This document shows, in pieces, positions 36,108-49,068 of a stretch of DNA of 64,000 bases (position 1 is the first letter of the stretch; each line of letters begins with the position of its first letter). This DNA is from Zeus faber. Its lineage: Eukaryota > Chordata > Actinopteri > Zeiformes > Zeidae. Below the pieces are notes generated by a model. The model searched no databases. It was not told the origin of the DNA and worked only from the letters and a program-made list of their open reading frames with translations. The stretch lies in the NCBI GenBank assembly GCA_960531495.1, contig OY482861.1:4763001-4827000 (forward strand). Reading direction: 5' to 3'. A program made the position numbers and the translations under genes.

Positions 36108-39100
36108 ACATCTACCGAATGAGGCACACAGACTCACTTGTACATGCCAGAGCCCTACAGATTTTTTTTTTTTTTCTTCAGGTAATCAAGTTACAGTTTC
36201 ATGTCCTCTATTGGTTATTTGTATTGCTACATCATAATAAAAATAGGAAACCCAGAAAATGAATAGTGCATATCCTAAAATATGATAGTCTTAAATTGTT
36301 GTATGTTAAATATAGGAATAACATCAGAACATATAAATGGCTGGCTATAATAGTTACCAGGAGGAACAATCATCCTTTTTAAACTTCCCATCTACCTTCA
36401 AAGGTCTAACAATGTTTCTTGAATATCTGGCTTGACACGATCTCTGCAGTGTTTTCGGAGCCAATATTTTAAAGGTGAGATACAGTAGATGGACATTCGC
36501 CAATGTTTTATTTCTGTGTATGGTTATCTTGCGCAGTTTGAATTTGTTTAATCAATGAGTTTAAACTACAAAGAAAACAGGATTAACAGACAAAACAAAA
36601 CACATTTTGCATAAAAAGCAGAATGTTTTCATTGAATATATTTTTTTGTCTCATTTCAAAACACAACGAATCGAAGGTCGATAAAATTACAGGACCCAGA
36701 TGGAAATGAATGATTGTGATGATAACCGTAAACTCCTCGAGTGAAATTTTGTAATAACATGAAAGACAGAAAGCTTTCTTTAAAAAGACAAAATACTGCA
36801 AGTTTGAATGCAAACGAACAGTCTTTCTGATTCTCGAAATTGTTTACAGGTTCAGGGTAATCTATTATAACTGAAGTTTTGCTTAAGTTTACATGTGTAG
36901 CACAAGAAGGTTGTTGATGTTCCTGTCTTTATGCAGTAGTGTTGCATACATAGCTGCATTTTGTTTAAAGGGATTGGAATGCCTGTTTTGAAACTGCAGC
37001 AGCGTGTCTTCCCTGATGTTTCTCGGCGCCCTAATGTAAAATTACTGCTATTTATTATTTATTGATTGCTGATCTCAAGATTTAGAGGCTTGGATCCAAG
37101 CAAAATAGCTGCTGTGCCGTATAAACGAAAAGCATGATAATTTGATGAAAATCGTAAGCAAAAAAAAAACATCACCTGCATCAAGATGTCCCCAATCCAT
37201 TTTTAACCATAAAAGTGGCATTTTTTCTCTCCAAATGTGCCCATACTGTTTATGAGACCTGAGAACCAGCTAGGTTGAATGATGCAGTGGTGAAATAAGA
37301 AGCTAGCTTTTTTTTTTTTTTTTCAAAGTGTTTTTTACAAAGTGATATTTGTTGACTGATTGTGGTTTCCCTTTTTGTATCCGGCTTCTGTAAAACATTT
37401 GTTTCAGCACAGATGTGTTTGTTCATCATGTGGGGACTAGAAATATGTGTCGATTAATGGGGGGGGGGGGGGGGGCGTTGAGGGCAAATCAATCGCAAGC
37501 AAACCAATCGCAATTATTAGGTCATTTTTGTAACATTCCTACATTCCGAGAACCAGATGATGGTGAGAAGAAAACAACAAAAACGAACAGCGGGGTGACA
37601 TCCATAGGTATACTTGTCAAAGCTGTTAAAAAAAAAAAAAAAGTGTTTCTTTGTGTTTACAATTGTTAAGATTTTGATAGCCTTGCACTTTGCTCCAAGG
37701 GGTTATGAGCCTTTTGTTCACTTGTTTGTTGTGCTGTGGGGGGGTGTATTTAAAAAAAAAAAAAGAAACAATGTTCATTCTCACACCAATGATCTCTTTA
37801 GCCAAAAGAGCTGTGTGTGAAGAAATCTGCCTGTTTTATTCTTGTAACACCTGTAGTATGAATGTTGTGTTTGATACAGTTAGTCGATACAGAGCATTTG
37901 CATGAATTATTCATCCTCGTAAATTCTAAGACAGCGGTGCACTTACACAAAATGATGATTTTATAGGGACCCTCCTATCCGGAGCATACAAAGTTCCCCA
38001 TTTATTTATTTTTATTTTATGATACGACGCCCCCACTCAGCTCCCTATGAAAGGTTATCACATTTTCGAGTTTTATGATGTCTGCACTGCTAATGCATGC
38101 AATCGTTTAGAAAAGAGATTTTGAACAACTCATTGCATCAGAAAAAGGTAATGGATCAAATGAGAAAGCCAAAGACGCCACAGCTAATTAGTTGTCTTTT
38201 TATGGCAAGCATCTAAACGGGTGAGCCGCGGAAAGTGGTTCATCATTTGATTTGGTCGTGTAAACTCGATGTAACTATCTTTTAGTTGTACTATTGGCAA
38301 CTTTTTGAGCAGGGTATTTCAACTGGTGCTATTCAGACTGTGCCGCTTACAGCTTTCGCTCAACTTTCCTCATTTCACTTCCGTTGGGGTTTTTTTTTTT
38401 TTGATAGTCAATTATCCATTTTCAATGATTATTTAATATGTGCGGTGGGAAGTAATTTGTCATCGAAAAACTTTTGTTTTCCACTGATGAATAGAGTCTT
38501 AACTAAGAACAGCCCAATTAATGAGCCGTAGCTTATGGAGCTAGTTATGTCAGGCAACTCGATGGCGCCACACACTGCCACGCTCTTACGGGCTGGCAAA
38601 TTTAAGCAGTCAGTCCTTCTTGCCCTACCTGCTTTGCTAACTTCTTTGCTGCCTGCTTTGCTTGCTGTGCTCCCTCCACCTACCCTGCATCCACCTGTTG
38701 TGCCCTACTCTTCTATCCAATGGGCAGGATTTAAGCTCATCGCTCCAATATTTCTGGTTCATTAAGTATGCCAATGTCTGCTGTACACCTCACCGGTAGT
38801 AATGAGCAGTAGAGCCCAAACTTGATATGCATTATTGTCTGGTATTCCTTAAGAGCTTCATACTTTAATGTCATATCTGTCACAAGCACAATTGTTGATT
38901 ATATGGCCAAACAATCTTAAGAAACTTGTGTGTAATATTATTTATTTTATTTTTTATTTTTTTGTTTAGAATTTGTTCTCTAAATGTATTCTTGGCCGGG
39001 ATTTTTTCAGGACAAACGATCGAATGTCTTGTGATGTGTGTGTGATCCAATTACACATTCCATTTGACTTCATACATCTAGGATTAAAAAGCAAAATTAG

Positions 39101-40180
39101 AACCAATTTTAGTTAAGTGTGATTTTATGATTATCCTCATGTTAATGTCATGCGCTCAGTCATTTTTCTCTGATTAAATGATAAAACAGGCCCAAGATAT
39201 GACTCCATGCCCAAGTGTATAGAGTGTTTCAATTGGTTAACTCCCCAGTTGGTTGTGGCGGGAAAAATTATATGACTATGAAATGGACTCAGTTGTTCAA
39301 AATATTCCACAACACAGAATCGATTATCAGCAATTAAGTCGATCAATTGGCGCAACCAATTTATTGTTGGTCACACATTAGGGATAAGACAAATTCTTTA
39401 GACAAGACATTGAATTTATATCTCACTTGGTGTTAGGCAGGTTACCCTAAATACCCTAATATAAAGTATTTTATGAAATCTTGTCTATAGAATCTGAGAG
39501 AAAACATTTGCATGCCCTTTATGCCATAATTTGTTTGGCAACAAATTACAGCTAAGTGTCTGTAGGTGGAATAGTGGTAGCTGTGGAGGAATGTCTCGAT
39601 TTCCATCCCACCCAGTGATTTTATTTTTTTATTTTATTTTTTTTATGGGATTGGAACTCTTACTGTATGCTGCTGACGAGGCTTATTGCTAAAATAACTT
39701 TGCCTGTCACAAACCCTTACCTCGGAGCACACAAGTCGTAGTTTTTATTTATTTTTGTTTGTTTAAACCTGGACACAAGCACAAACTGCTTAGTGTAATG
39801 CACACGCCTTTGTTGGAATCGTCAGCGGAGCCTCTTAAATACACCACAAAAGAACTGCCAGCTGATCACTCACTTTCTTCCCCAACCATCTTGGAATGGC
39901 CTTTTTTTTATAAATATATAAAGATAATCCAAAAGATGGGTAACCCACGTAATAGGAAATGTGTGACTTGCTTGTTGCTTGTGAGTGTCATGCTGTCAAT
40001 TGTGTTATTCGATATTTCGGTCAAATAAAAGCACTTGCAATTAAATGTATAAGAAGCATGGTTGTTTAGACTAGAAAGTGCCAATGATTGGTGTACTCTC
40101 ACTTTTCTGTTTCATTTTGATGATTGAAATCAGTTATTTTATATAATGTTTTATCTCTGTTGTCAGATAAAGCAAATAAA
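36108..40180 (+). other. scai: SCAI 3' UTR and downstream flank
   Basis: AT-rich sequence with no reliable gene. Polyadenylation signals AATAAA lie at 36236-36241, 40024-40029 and 40175-40180. The human gene is also known for a long 3' UTR, so an end near 40040 is reasonable, but a short form ending near 36260 is equally possible. A 17-base G run lies at 37459-37475. Several small open frames here have no family resemblance and are not called. Confidence 0.5.
37459..37475. repeat. G17 homopolymer
   Basis: A run of 17 G in the presumed SCAI 3' UTR, on the transcript strand. Confidence 0.9.
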
Positions 40181-40421
40181 AGAGATTGTTTGTCACGAGG
40201 ATTTCTTCATTGCAAGGATATGGAGCTATTTGCATCATGTGGCTAAAATGTGTTAGAGTACATCAGTTTTTGGTGTGTTATTGGAATACGTTTATTCCGC
40301 CAGGTGCTTTTATACGTAGGAAAAATTTGTGTGGAGTGGTGTGTTTCTACAAATGAACTCTGAAAAAAAGTTAAATGGAATATAAAGTTAAGAAATAATT
40401 AAACTAGAAAATTGCCAAATA

Positions 40422-42045
40422 CACTACTCACAAAAAGTTAGGGATATTCAGCTTTCGGGTGAAATTTCAGGATGAACCTAAAATGCACTATAACCTTTAC
40501 AGGTGAACTTAATTTGACCTTCTCTAAACTTTTGAATGCACATCCAACTGTTCAATGTTTCAGTACTTTTTGCACAACTTGCTGTTCTCTAACAAGGAGC
40601 TGAACAGCAAAATTCACAACAGGTGTTTGATCCATGAATCGACCAATACATTTCCTGGTTCAATTTGAATTGGTATTTAAACAGCCCTCTTCATCATGCT
40701 GTTCACATTTTGACATCATGAGACCAAGATGACACCTAACAATTGATCAACAGTACCTCGCCATTGCGAGGCTTCAATCAGGATGTTCTCAGAGGGAAGT
40801 GGCAACTGAGCTTAGAGTGTCATCAGCAGGTTGCAACAGAGATACAGAGAGACTGGAAGAGTCACAGAAAGGCATAGAAGTGGACGTCCTTTGCCCACAT
40901 CCCACACTGATGAGCACTTCATTGTGAACAGTGCCCTGCGGAACCGGATGATGAAGGCCACTCAACTCCAGGCACATTGAAGGGAGGTGAGGGGCACCCA
41001 AGTGTCACGTCAGACCATTCAAAACCGTTTGCATCAGCGTGGTCTGCGTTCTAGATGACCTGCAAGGGTACCTGACCACACCACCAGACAGGCGTCATCG
41101 TCTTGCATGGGCCAAGGAGCATTTACGCCAGACAAGGCACCAGTGGGCCTCAGTGCTTTTCTCTGATGAAAGTTGATTCACGTTGAGCAGAAATGATGGC
41201 CACCAACGATGTTGGAGACATCAAGGAGGGCGCTATGAATTAGCCACTGTTGTCACCAGACGAGCCTTTGGTGGTGGTGGTGTTACAGTGTGGGCAGGTG
41301 TGTCTAGTCAATACAGAAGTGCCCTACACTTTGTGAATGGTACAGTGACAAGCCCATACTACCTGAATAAAATCATTAATCCAGTCATTTTCCTAGGACA
41401 AATTGTGTGCTATCACCAGGTGCGTTGCATTACATTTCACTGCATATATGTATGAAAGTATGTATATGTATGTGACAAATAAAAATCTTGAATCTTGTGC
41501 CCCTGCATGAACAACACAGGCCTAATTTCGTCTTCATGGACGACAATGTTTCAGCTCATCGAGGTCGCATCATTAGGGAACGGCTGCTGGAGACTGGGGT
41601 ACCTTAAATGGAGTGGCCTGCACTTTCTCCAGACCTGAATCCCATAGAAAACCTATGGGATCAGCTGAGTCGCCGTGTAGAGGCTCGTATCTCTGTACCC
41701 CAGAACCTCAATGACCTGAGGGCTGCCCTTCAAGAAGAGTGGGGTGCCAGGCCTCAGCAGACAATAAGTCGACTTGTGAACAGCATGAGAGGTCGTTGTC
41801 AAGCTGTAATTGATGCTCAAGGGCACATGACAAGTTATTGAGACATTGACATTTTTTGTTGTGGTATACCCACCACTGTTGTTGGCTTTTGTTTCAATAA
41901 ATTGTTTGAGATGAGGAAATCACTATTGCATGCTTCTACTTAAATGCCCTACTTTCATGATATAATATCGCTGTAGCGTGAACTTTTTACATTTTCCATA
42001 AATTTCACCCGAAAGCCAAATATCCCTAACTTTTTGTGAGTAGTG
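40422..42045 (+). mobile_element. Tc1-like DNA transposon, copy 2, with nested LINE tail
   Basis: The same terminal inverted repeats as copy 1 (CACTACTCACAAAAAGTTAG) lie between TA at 40420-40421 and 42046-42047. The transposase is on the + strand. Blocks seen include [21 protein letters not shown] (41250-41315) and VTSPYYLN. These are followed by the nested LINE B tail at about 41389-41500, then [20 protein letters not shown] (41623-41685) and [11 protein letters not shown]...DAQGHM up to 41841. The reading frame has several breaks besides the insertion. Without the 112-base insert the copy is about 1512 bases, close to copy 1. Confidence 0.93.
41389..41500 (+). mobile_element. LINE B 3' end inserted in Tc1 copy 2
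   Basis: Comparison with Tc1 copy 1 shows uninterrupted 'cagtcattatgcccctgc' there, while copy 2 has about 112 extra bases. The extra piece reads TTCCTAGGACAAATTGTGTG...GTGACAAATAAAAATCTTGAATCTTG, the complement of the LINE B tails at 3298, 9704 and 63534. It is a severely 5'-truncated LINE B insertion in + orientation. Confidence 0.88.
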
Positions 42046-42049
42046 TATA

Positions 42050-42408
42050 TGTAGTTTCTTGATGAATTTGATGTGTTGATGAAGAAGGAGAGACCGCTGA
42101 CGCTGACTTGAGTAAAATAATAGATTTATTACAAAAGAACAGCATCAGACCAGACTTTCCATGGACGGTCTGGGAGAGAACTGAGCCGGAAGCATTCTCT
42201 GTCGAATGCAACTCGGGCGGGTCTTTTATACTGGCCCAAAGACAACATTTATCATTTGGTTCCCCTACATAGGTCACAGGTCACATTTCACTTCCCTGAT
42301 CACCAGGACCCCTGGTGATGTACTCTCTCTCGACCCCTGGCACCGTCTCTTAGTAATTATCCTATACAATGGGGCTGTTTGGGACGCCACACATTCCAAG
42401 ACACCTCA
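42050..42408 (-). repeat. LTR of retrovirus fossil 1 (3' LTR)
   Basis: Begins (on +) TGTAGTTTCTTGATGAATTTG and ends ACACCTCA, so in element orientation it runs TG...CA. It holds an AATAAA-type signal and a TATA-like 'tataaaag' word. It matches 49069-49431 over its full length and lies directly beside the right end of Tc1 copy 2. Confidence 0.92.
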
Positions 42409-42429
42409 TATTTCCCCCCTCTGAGACTA

Positions 42430-42629
42430 CACATTTACATTTAGCAGACGCTTTTATCCAAAGCGACTTACAGTTGTTCAAACACCGACGGACGCAGCCA
42501 TCAGGAGCAATTAGGGGTTAAGTGTCTTGCTCAAGGACACTACAGCATGCTAGCAGGAGGAGCCTGGGATCCAACCAGCAACCTTTATATCACTAGACCA
42601 CCAGCTCTACCGCCTGAGCTACCATCCCC
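42430..42629 (-). mobile_element. tRNA-derived SINE, copy a
   Basis: On the - strand the head reads GGTAGCTCAGGCGGTAGAGC (A box TAGCTCAGGCGG) and later GGTTG...GGTTGGATCCC (B-box region), then a body with GTGTCCTTGAGCAAGACACTTAACC. It ends in the tail GTAAGTCGCTTTGGATAAAAGCG-TCTGCTAAATGTAAATG. The tail is shared with eel-type L2 LINEs and their SINEs, whose machinery it presumably used. It lies just inside the LTR of retrovirus fossil 1. It is not a working tRNA gene. Confidence 0.9.
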
Positions 42630-43573
42630 GGTACACAAAGTCTCGACAAAGATAAGTCATTGAAGTTACGACGTTAATTGGCCTATATAGAACTCACCTA
42701 CTTACAAACAAACTGATTATATTATACCCTTCTGAACCTGCTTAGTCGTAGCAATACAATCAATTTGTGGAGTGTGAGAGCGAAAAACCCATCTGGCAGC
42801 TTCCTTTCTTAGTTCTTTCAACAACAATCAAGACAGGAAAATTCTCTCATGGTTCCTCTGCCCCAGGCAACCACCTATTGCACTCCAAATCAATTAACTG
42901 CAAAGAAGAAGGGTTTAGAAAACTGTACAGCATTTTTCATGTAAATGCATACATTCAGAACCTCAGAAATAAATCAAAAATTTTGTCCAAAGTCAGGCTG
43001 GTCGACCCATCGGACCGTCCAATGAACCTTTCCCTGCCTATTATCAATGTCCCTCAAAACCTCGCAAAAAAAACCAAAACACCTGAGGTCCCAATATATC
43101 CATTTCACCCTGTTACAGAAAACTTCAAAGAAAACAATACTAAATCAAAGTAATATGTCTTGCTAAAAATATCTACTGTAGAATACAGACTTTTCATCAA
43201 TAATACAGGTTACATTGTAATAAACAAACTCCAATATTATAAAAACCTGCATAACACCATCAACTTTTAATGCTATTTCACTCGACACTCCTGATCATGA
43301 TGTCTTCATTCAGGGTCCGCCGTCCATTTTCTTCCTCCATTTTTGAATGTCCATGTTTGAGTGTTCAAGTCCATTAGGCTGTAGCCAACCTCATTCTGGT
43401 CCTGGAAGAAAAATTCACCAGCCAGTATCTTGCACACACATCAAATAAAGTATAATACATTACACTTTAAAATTATTCCAATATATGATTAACATTTTCC
43501 TTTTCCCCCCTTTGTCCATGCATTTTCTCAGTCAAAAATAGTCTTGGGTCTATGACGGAATCAGATATAGATT

Positions 43574-43767
43574 ACATTTAGCAGACGCTTTTATCCAAAG
43601 TGACTTACAATTATTCAAACACCGACGGACGCAGCCATCAGGAGCAATTAGGGGTTAAGTGTCTTGCTCAAGGACACTACAGCATGCTAGCAGGAGGAGC
43701 CTGGGATCAAACCAGCAACCTTTAGATTACTAGACAACCATCTCTACCTCCTGAGCTACCATCCCCG
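43574..43767 (-). mobile_element. tRNA-derived SINE, copy b
   Basis: Same family, order and orientation as 42430-42629, with an intact-looking tail (atttagcagacgcttttatccaaag on +) and a slightly decayed tRNA-like head (ctacctcctgagctacc on +). It is inserted within retrovirus fossil 1, so it is younger than that fossil. Confidence 0.9.
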
Positions 43768-46700
43768 GCGATAGATGTTTCTCTACCAGTGTTAGCTCCT
43801 CACTACACACCTCTAACCAATTCAGACCTGTATACTGACAGATTTTAACAATGCGATTTTTCAGCACACCATTCAATTTTTTACAAACACCTTGGCTTTG
43901 CAGATGATGAACAGCTCCTAGACATTGTTTAATTCCCAATTTTTGCTGAATTAATTTTACTCTTTTATCCACAAACTCTTTCCCATTATCTGAAGATATG
44001 CGATCTGGAAGTCCCCACCTGCTTATGACCTCACGACACAAGAACTTGGCTTGGCAATTGACTGAGCATCATTACGCTTTGTTGGACATGCTTCAGTCCA
44101 TCGTGAAAATCTATCCAAATCACTAACATGTATCTTTTACCTCCTACTGGTCGTTTCATGTCAACAAAATCCACAACCAACTCACGCATGGGACCTGTCG
44201 GAGTTGGAATGTGACCGGGTGGACTCATCACACCCCTCCGAACATTGTTCTTAAGACAGATTGCGCATCTGCCTATGACATAATCAATTTGCTCAAGCAA
44301 GTACGGTGCCCAAAAACCATACTCTGTCGTGATTTTTGTCCTTATCTCCCCCTTGCAACATGGGCTAACCCATGGGCTTCCTGAATCATCTGACCTAGTA
44401 GGTCTCGGGTTGCTACCATCAGTCCTTCATGATTTCTCCACATGCTTCTGCTCAAATCCTTCAGCCACCATTAAAGTCATATGTGGCACACTTTTCTCAA
44501 TGTCACGCTCTTTATCAAGATAATCATCAGTGTTTATCTTCATAGCTGCTCCTTTACTTCCTCATTCCACCACCAAGAATCCCCTCCTTTCGGCTGCTCC
44601 CCTTCGGGGCGCCGCAGTGCATTATCTACCTCCAATTATTTCTGTTCAGCTCATCTATAAACCTTCTCTTTGGCTTTCTTATCTTCATTCTTCTTATCCA
44701 CCAACTGTATTTGGTTGAGTTTTCTGAGAGTCTCCTGGTCTTGTTCCTTCTGGTCAAGCTCCTTTTTCCGATATAGCTCCACTTGATGTGCTATGTGAAC
44801 CGTATAAACACCTTTGGTCATGCTTCCAAGACCAACCACTTCTGCCAATTTGCTCCTCACTTGAAGAGGCAGCCCCTTCTGTAATTTGGCTCGGAGAATT
44901 GATTTCTCCATTTGATTCAAATCTGGATCATTTCCTGTGATATTTCTCCACACTTGATGATCCCTTGAAACATAAGCTCTTAGGTTTTCTTGTGGGCCCA
45001 ATGACTCAACAAAGATGTTGTCCGGGTGTACGTTTGTTGGAAATGCATCTCTCAATGCTCTCCACATTCGACCTCTGCTTGCAGCAAATTATTCTGGGTC
45101 ATACACTGCAGTTGCCACATATCTGTTAAGGCCTGCCGCCTGCAGGATCTCCTCGATCGCTGGGACTCCTATGAAGCTAGCCAGAAGTCTCTTAATATCG
45201 CCCATGGCAGGCTGTGTTCCCACCAAAACCTCTTCCAGCTTTGAGATCCACGGATGTGCTCCATCTTGAAGAGTGGGTAACTTTTCAAGTATGTTAGACA
45301 TGTCTGTATTCTGCCGAGGCTTGTACTCTAAATTTTGTCCTCGCATTATCACTGGACACATTTTGTTGGGTCTCTTTCCTTTTCTTAGCCGTAGTCCATA
45401 CCTCAAAGTGTCTGGCTTTTGAGGCTTTTTCTTCTGTAATTTCTTCTCCGTTATTTGCAATTCGTGTAATTGTTTTTCCAATATTTGTTGAACTTCTGGA
45501 CAGGTGGTGTCACTTATGTCCTCGAGGCATCTGTCTATACTCCTCTCAATCTCTCTTAAAACCATGCGTCTGTCATCTCCTACCCCTGTGCTGGTTGCTT
45601 ACGGTTGAAAACAGGAAGGACCTTCTTTCTCCGATTCTTCATCACTTTCAACCTGTTCACCCTCATCTGTGTCGTTTGTTCCCGGAGCCATTTTCCTGAC
45701 TGATAGATCTCCTTTTTCCTCCGCTTTTGCCAACATCCGTCTGACTGCGGGGTCATATCCTCCAATAGCTTAGTCCGAATCACTCACACTCTTCTCCTAT
45801 TTCTAGGCTTCTGACTTGTTGTCTGCTTCCCAAACGGTTCCTTCTCTTGGTATTGTTGGAGCTTGAATACATCTTTATGGTTGTTGTAGCCTTGCCCATC
45901 TCTATTATTTGCTCATCCTCATCTTTGAAAAGATAGTTGCCCTCCGTTGTCATCACTGGGAGCTGGGGATAAATATCAATGAACTTCACCTCCTTCTCAT
46001 TAGGCGGGGGCTTCTTTACAGATGCTGTATGTGAGAAGGGTGCGGTAATCTTCTTTTCAATTTTTCTGCTTCCTTTTCATTTTTCTTTATTTCTTGTCTA
46101 CTTTGTTCTCTTTTTTCTTTTGCAGCTTCGAACCATGTCTGTCCCTCCTTTACAAACAGCTGCAGAATGCCAAGTTCTGTTTGTCTTTTCTCCGTGCGTC
46201 TCTTTCCTCTTTTTCCTTTCTTTTGATTTACTTTATATGTGGACACAAGCACCTGCATTGTTTTAATCACATCCAGGTTAAGAGTTCCTTCAGCTGGCCA
46301 TGGTTGTTCAATGTCAGGCCACTGCTTGCTACATTTTCCTGATATTTTTGCAATATCTTTAGTAAGGTGATTATTCTTTCACACTACAACAATAGGAGTG
46401 ATTACTTTTGTAATTTTTGTATCCATTTCTTTTATTGTAAATCGAATTGATTTATTTAAAAAATATTTATAAAGCACCGTGTAATCACACTCAACCAAAA
46501 ACAACTGAATTTTCCAACCCCAAAGGAGACTAATAGCTTCCCACTTATGAAAGCAACTTCACTTGTTCATGATCTGATACATCTGATCATACTCATTTAT
46601 CTTCAATTATCAAAATGCCCATCAATGTTCACTCTCAAAACAGCCTCAAATCAAAGTAAACCATACTCAGATAATGAAACCAATATTCACAGCACTCAGC

Positions 46701-47842
46701 CGTATTTAAATCAAATCAGTTTTTCCGCATGTGATCAATCAAATCAATAATGCTCCATTAATTAGACGAATACCTTGATTAGTCAGTCCGTTGCAAGTCT
46801 CTTTACTACCTAATTGCAAACGCAATATAAGAAAAATAACTACTATAATCCCATATGTGAGAACAAGCAATCATGTAGGTTATAACTAGATGTACGCACA
46901 GATAGGTAAATGCAGGTGCCTATTGAAAAGAGTTTGTGGATATTCCGTACTGGCCTGATTCACTCTTGATTCAGAATTCTTATGGGCTGTCATCCGCAAG
47001 CTCCCGGTGTCTGTGAAGAACTGCCAGATGTCTTGTCATCTGCCCCTTGGATGATCCAATTCAGACACATTCCATCTTCTCTGTCTTTCTCCCAGCTTTC
47101 ACTCAGCAAAGTAAAAGAGAGGAAGAAAGAAAAAAAACTAAAAGAACAACACAAGAGTTCAGTGTCTTAAGACCACTCTAAATTCTTATACATACTATAA
47201 TACAATTTAATGAGACATACATTATCAGCTTTTTTATTTTTGCGCATTCTATTTTCCGATTTAATTAAATTTTATTTCTATTTATTTTATTTTATTTTAT
47301 TTCCTTCTATCACACTAACAAAGGAGAGAGAAAGAAGGGAGCTTTTCTCAACCCCCTCTTGTCAGGGGGAGTTGACTAAGCTCCACCTCTTCAATTTAGT
47401 CACACCTTCCAGTTTGCTCTGGTCGTCAGTGAGCCAACATCCTGTTTTAGCCCACCCTAATGTAGTTACGCACAGAGTCATAAATCAAAGCTGATTCCTT
47501 GCACTCAGCAGCCGAAACACAATACCTCTTCTCTTGCATCAAAAACCCACCTTTTCCTTTTATTTCACCAAGACTATCTGCTCCTTTAACCAACAGAACT
47601 CACAGCAAGCATTGTCACACACTCCACGCACAAAGAGAAAAAACGTACACACCAACCAAAAAATTTCCACAAATCCTACTCATAATTCAGAGCAGAAGAT
47701 TTTCTTTTCTTCTTTGAATGTGTACATGCATGTGTAGGCAGACTGTTTCTGGTGATTCTAGTCCTTCTCTCAAGAAAGCTCATTTTGTTATCAAATATAT
47801 AAAGTCCTTTGAAGGTTCATATCCTTTATCAACTGTATAAAA

Positions 47843-47955
47843 CGTCCTTGAAAGAAAAAAGCTCATATATATTTATCATACGTCATTAAAGAAAAAGGCT
47901 CATATATATTTATAAAAACGTCCTTAAAAAAAGGCTCATATATATTTATCACTAA
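47843..47955. repeat. short tandem repeat, about 38-base unit, 3 copies
   Basis: Three successive units of the form cgtcctt(g)aaa-aaaaaggctcatatatatttat start at about 47843, 47881 and 47919. No spacers vary between them, so it is a minisatellite in the leader region of retrovirus fossil 1. Confidence 0.85.
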
Positions 47956-48303
47956 AGGGGCAAGAAATGTTTCTTTTATGTATTATCTAACTGCTCACCA
48001 CATATGTGTTCCTATTTAATAACCCATGTATTCTATATATAATTTATACATATACACGAACAATACACAAATCTCTTCACACCTCTTTAGCCGGCACACT
48101 CACACACACACACAGGCACACTCACACACCAAAAGGAAAAAGACATATCTGTCCAGCAATACATCAGATTCTCCAAAAACTTCAACAGTGCTTAACTTTA
48201 TACTTTAACGTCGACTCATGTATACTTTTCTAATTTCAACAAGATTTTCATTTGGCCAGACTTTTAAATGTTCACTTCGGCCAAACTTTTCCACATTTTT
48301 TCC

Positions 48304-48490
48304 TAAAACTTAATTTTTTATCTTTTAAACCTTTAACTTGTAACTCTTTTTGCTTCACTTTTCATCTTTTTCATCTTACTTTAGGCTTTTAACTTGTATC
48401 TCTTTTTCACTTTTCATCCTTTTTCATCTTACTTTAGGCTTTTAACTTTTATCTCTTTTTCACTTTTCATCTTTTTCATCTTCATTCATA
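48304..48490. repeat. minisatellite, 52-53-base unit, 3-4 copies
   Basis: Units containing cacttttcatctttttcatcttac-tttaggcttttaacttgtatctc begin at 48356, 48408 and 48461, with a more diverged unit before them. Strongly pyrimidine-rich on the + strand, purine-rich on the strand of retrovirus fossil 1. Confidence 0.85.
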
Positions 48491-48507
48491 TAATTTTATT
48501 TTGAGGG

Positions 48508-48529
48508 AATTCCCCTGGCCAGGGGAATT
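48508..48529. repeat. 22-base perfect palindrome
   Basis: AATTCCCCTGG-CCAGGGGAATT reads the same on both strands and is flanked by similar purine/pyrimidine words. It lies in the leader of retrovirus fossil 1, shortly right of the minisatellite. Its role is unknown. Confidence 0.9.
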
Positions 48530-49068
48530 TTCCTACCTAGATTTGACTATTATATTTTCATTCGGCCAACTTTCACGCAGCATTTAATGTACACATGTCT
48601 TACTTTTTAAGGAGATACTGTCTCCATTAATCTTGCATGGTTATTTAAATAGCTTTTGGCTACTAGTTCTGCCATTCTATATTTACTTTTTACTTCTACT
48701 TTTTCCACATCTTTCAAGCCTTTATCTTTTACTTTTAACTTCATCTTTTATTTCTCTCATCCCTATTCTCTATTTCAACTTAATTCTCTCTTTCTTCATT
48801 CATTATTCTCTTATTCCCCATATTTACGTCTTTTACTACTTAATAAACCCCAATTTAGACGGAAACTCACTTCACACATCAACACATCATCTCCAGCTCC
48901 GCACAATTTGCTCTTGTCAGTGCAGCGTATCTGGCCAAAATACTACCGCCTCAAGAACCACACACAGCTCAATTTTGTGAGGTAACACTCACCCTGAGAG
49001 TGGTAATTTGCTGGAGCAGGCAGCATCGGCAGGTGAGGCCCAGCAGATCCTAGTTTGTGACACCACTT

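Noticed and set aside
38535-38765. 76-codon + strand frame with a Leu-rich middle
   Set aside because: Lies in the presumed SCAI 3' UTR, is of low complexity and has no family resemblance.
47843-48490. Regularly spaced repeats that might suggest an array
   Set aside because: The units are contiguous without variable spacers, and the genome is eukaryotic; these are minisatellites, not CRISPR.
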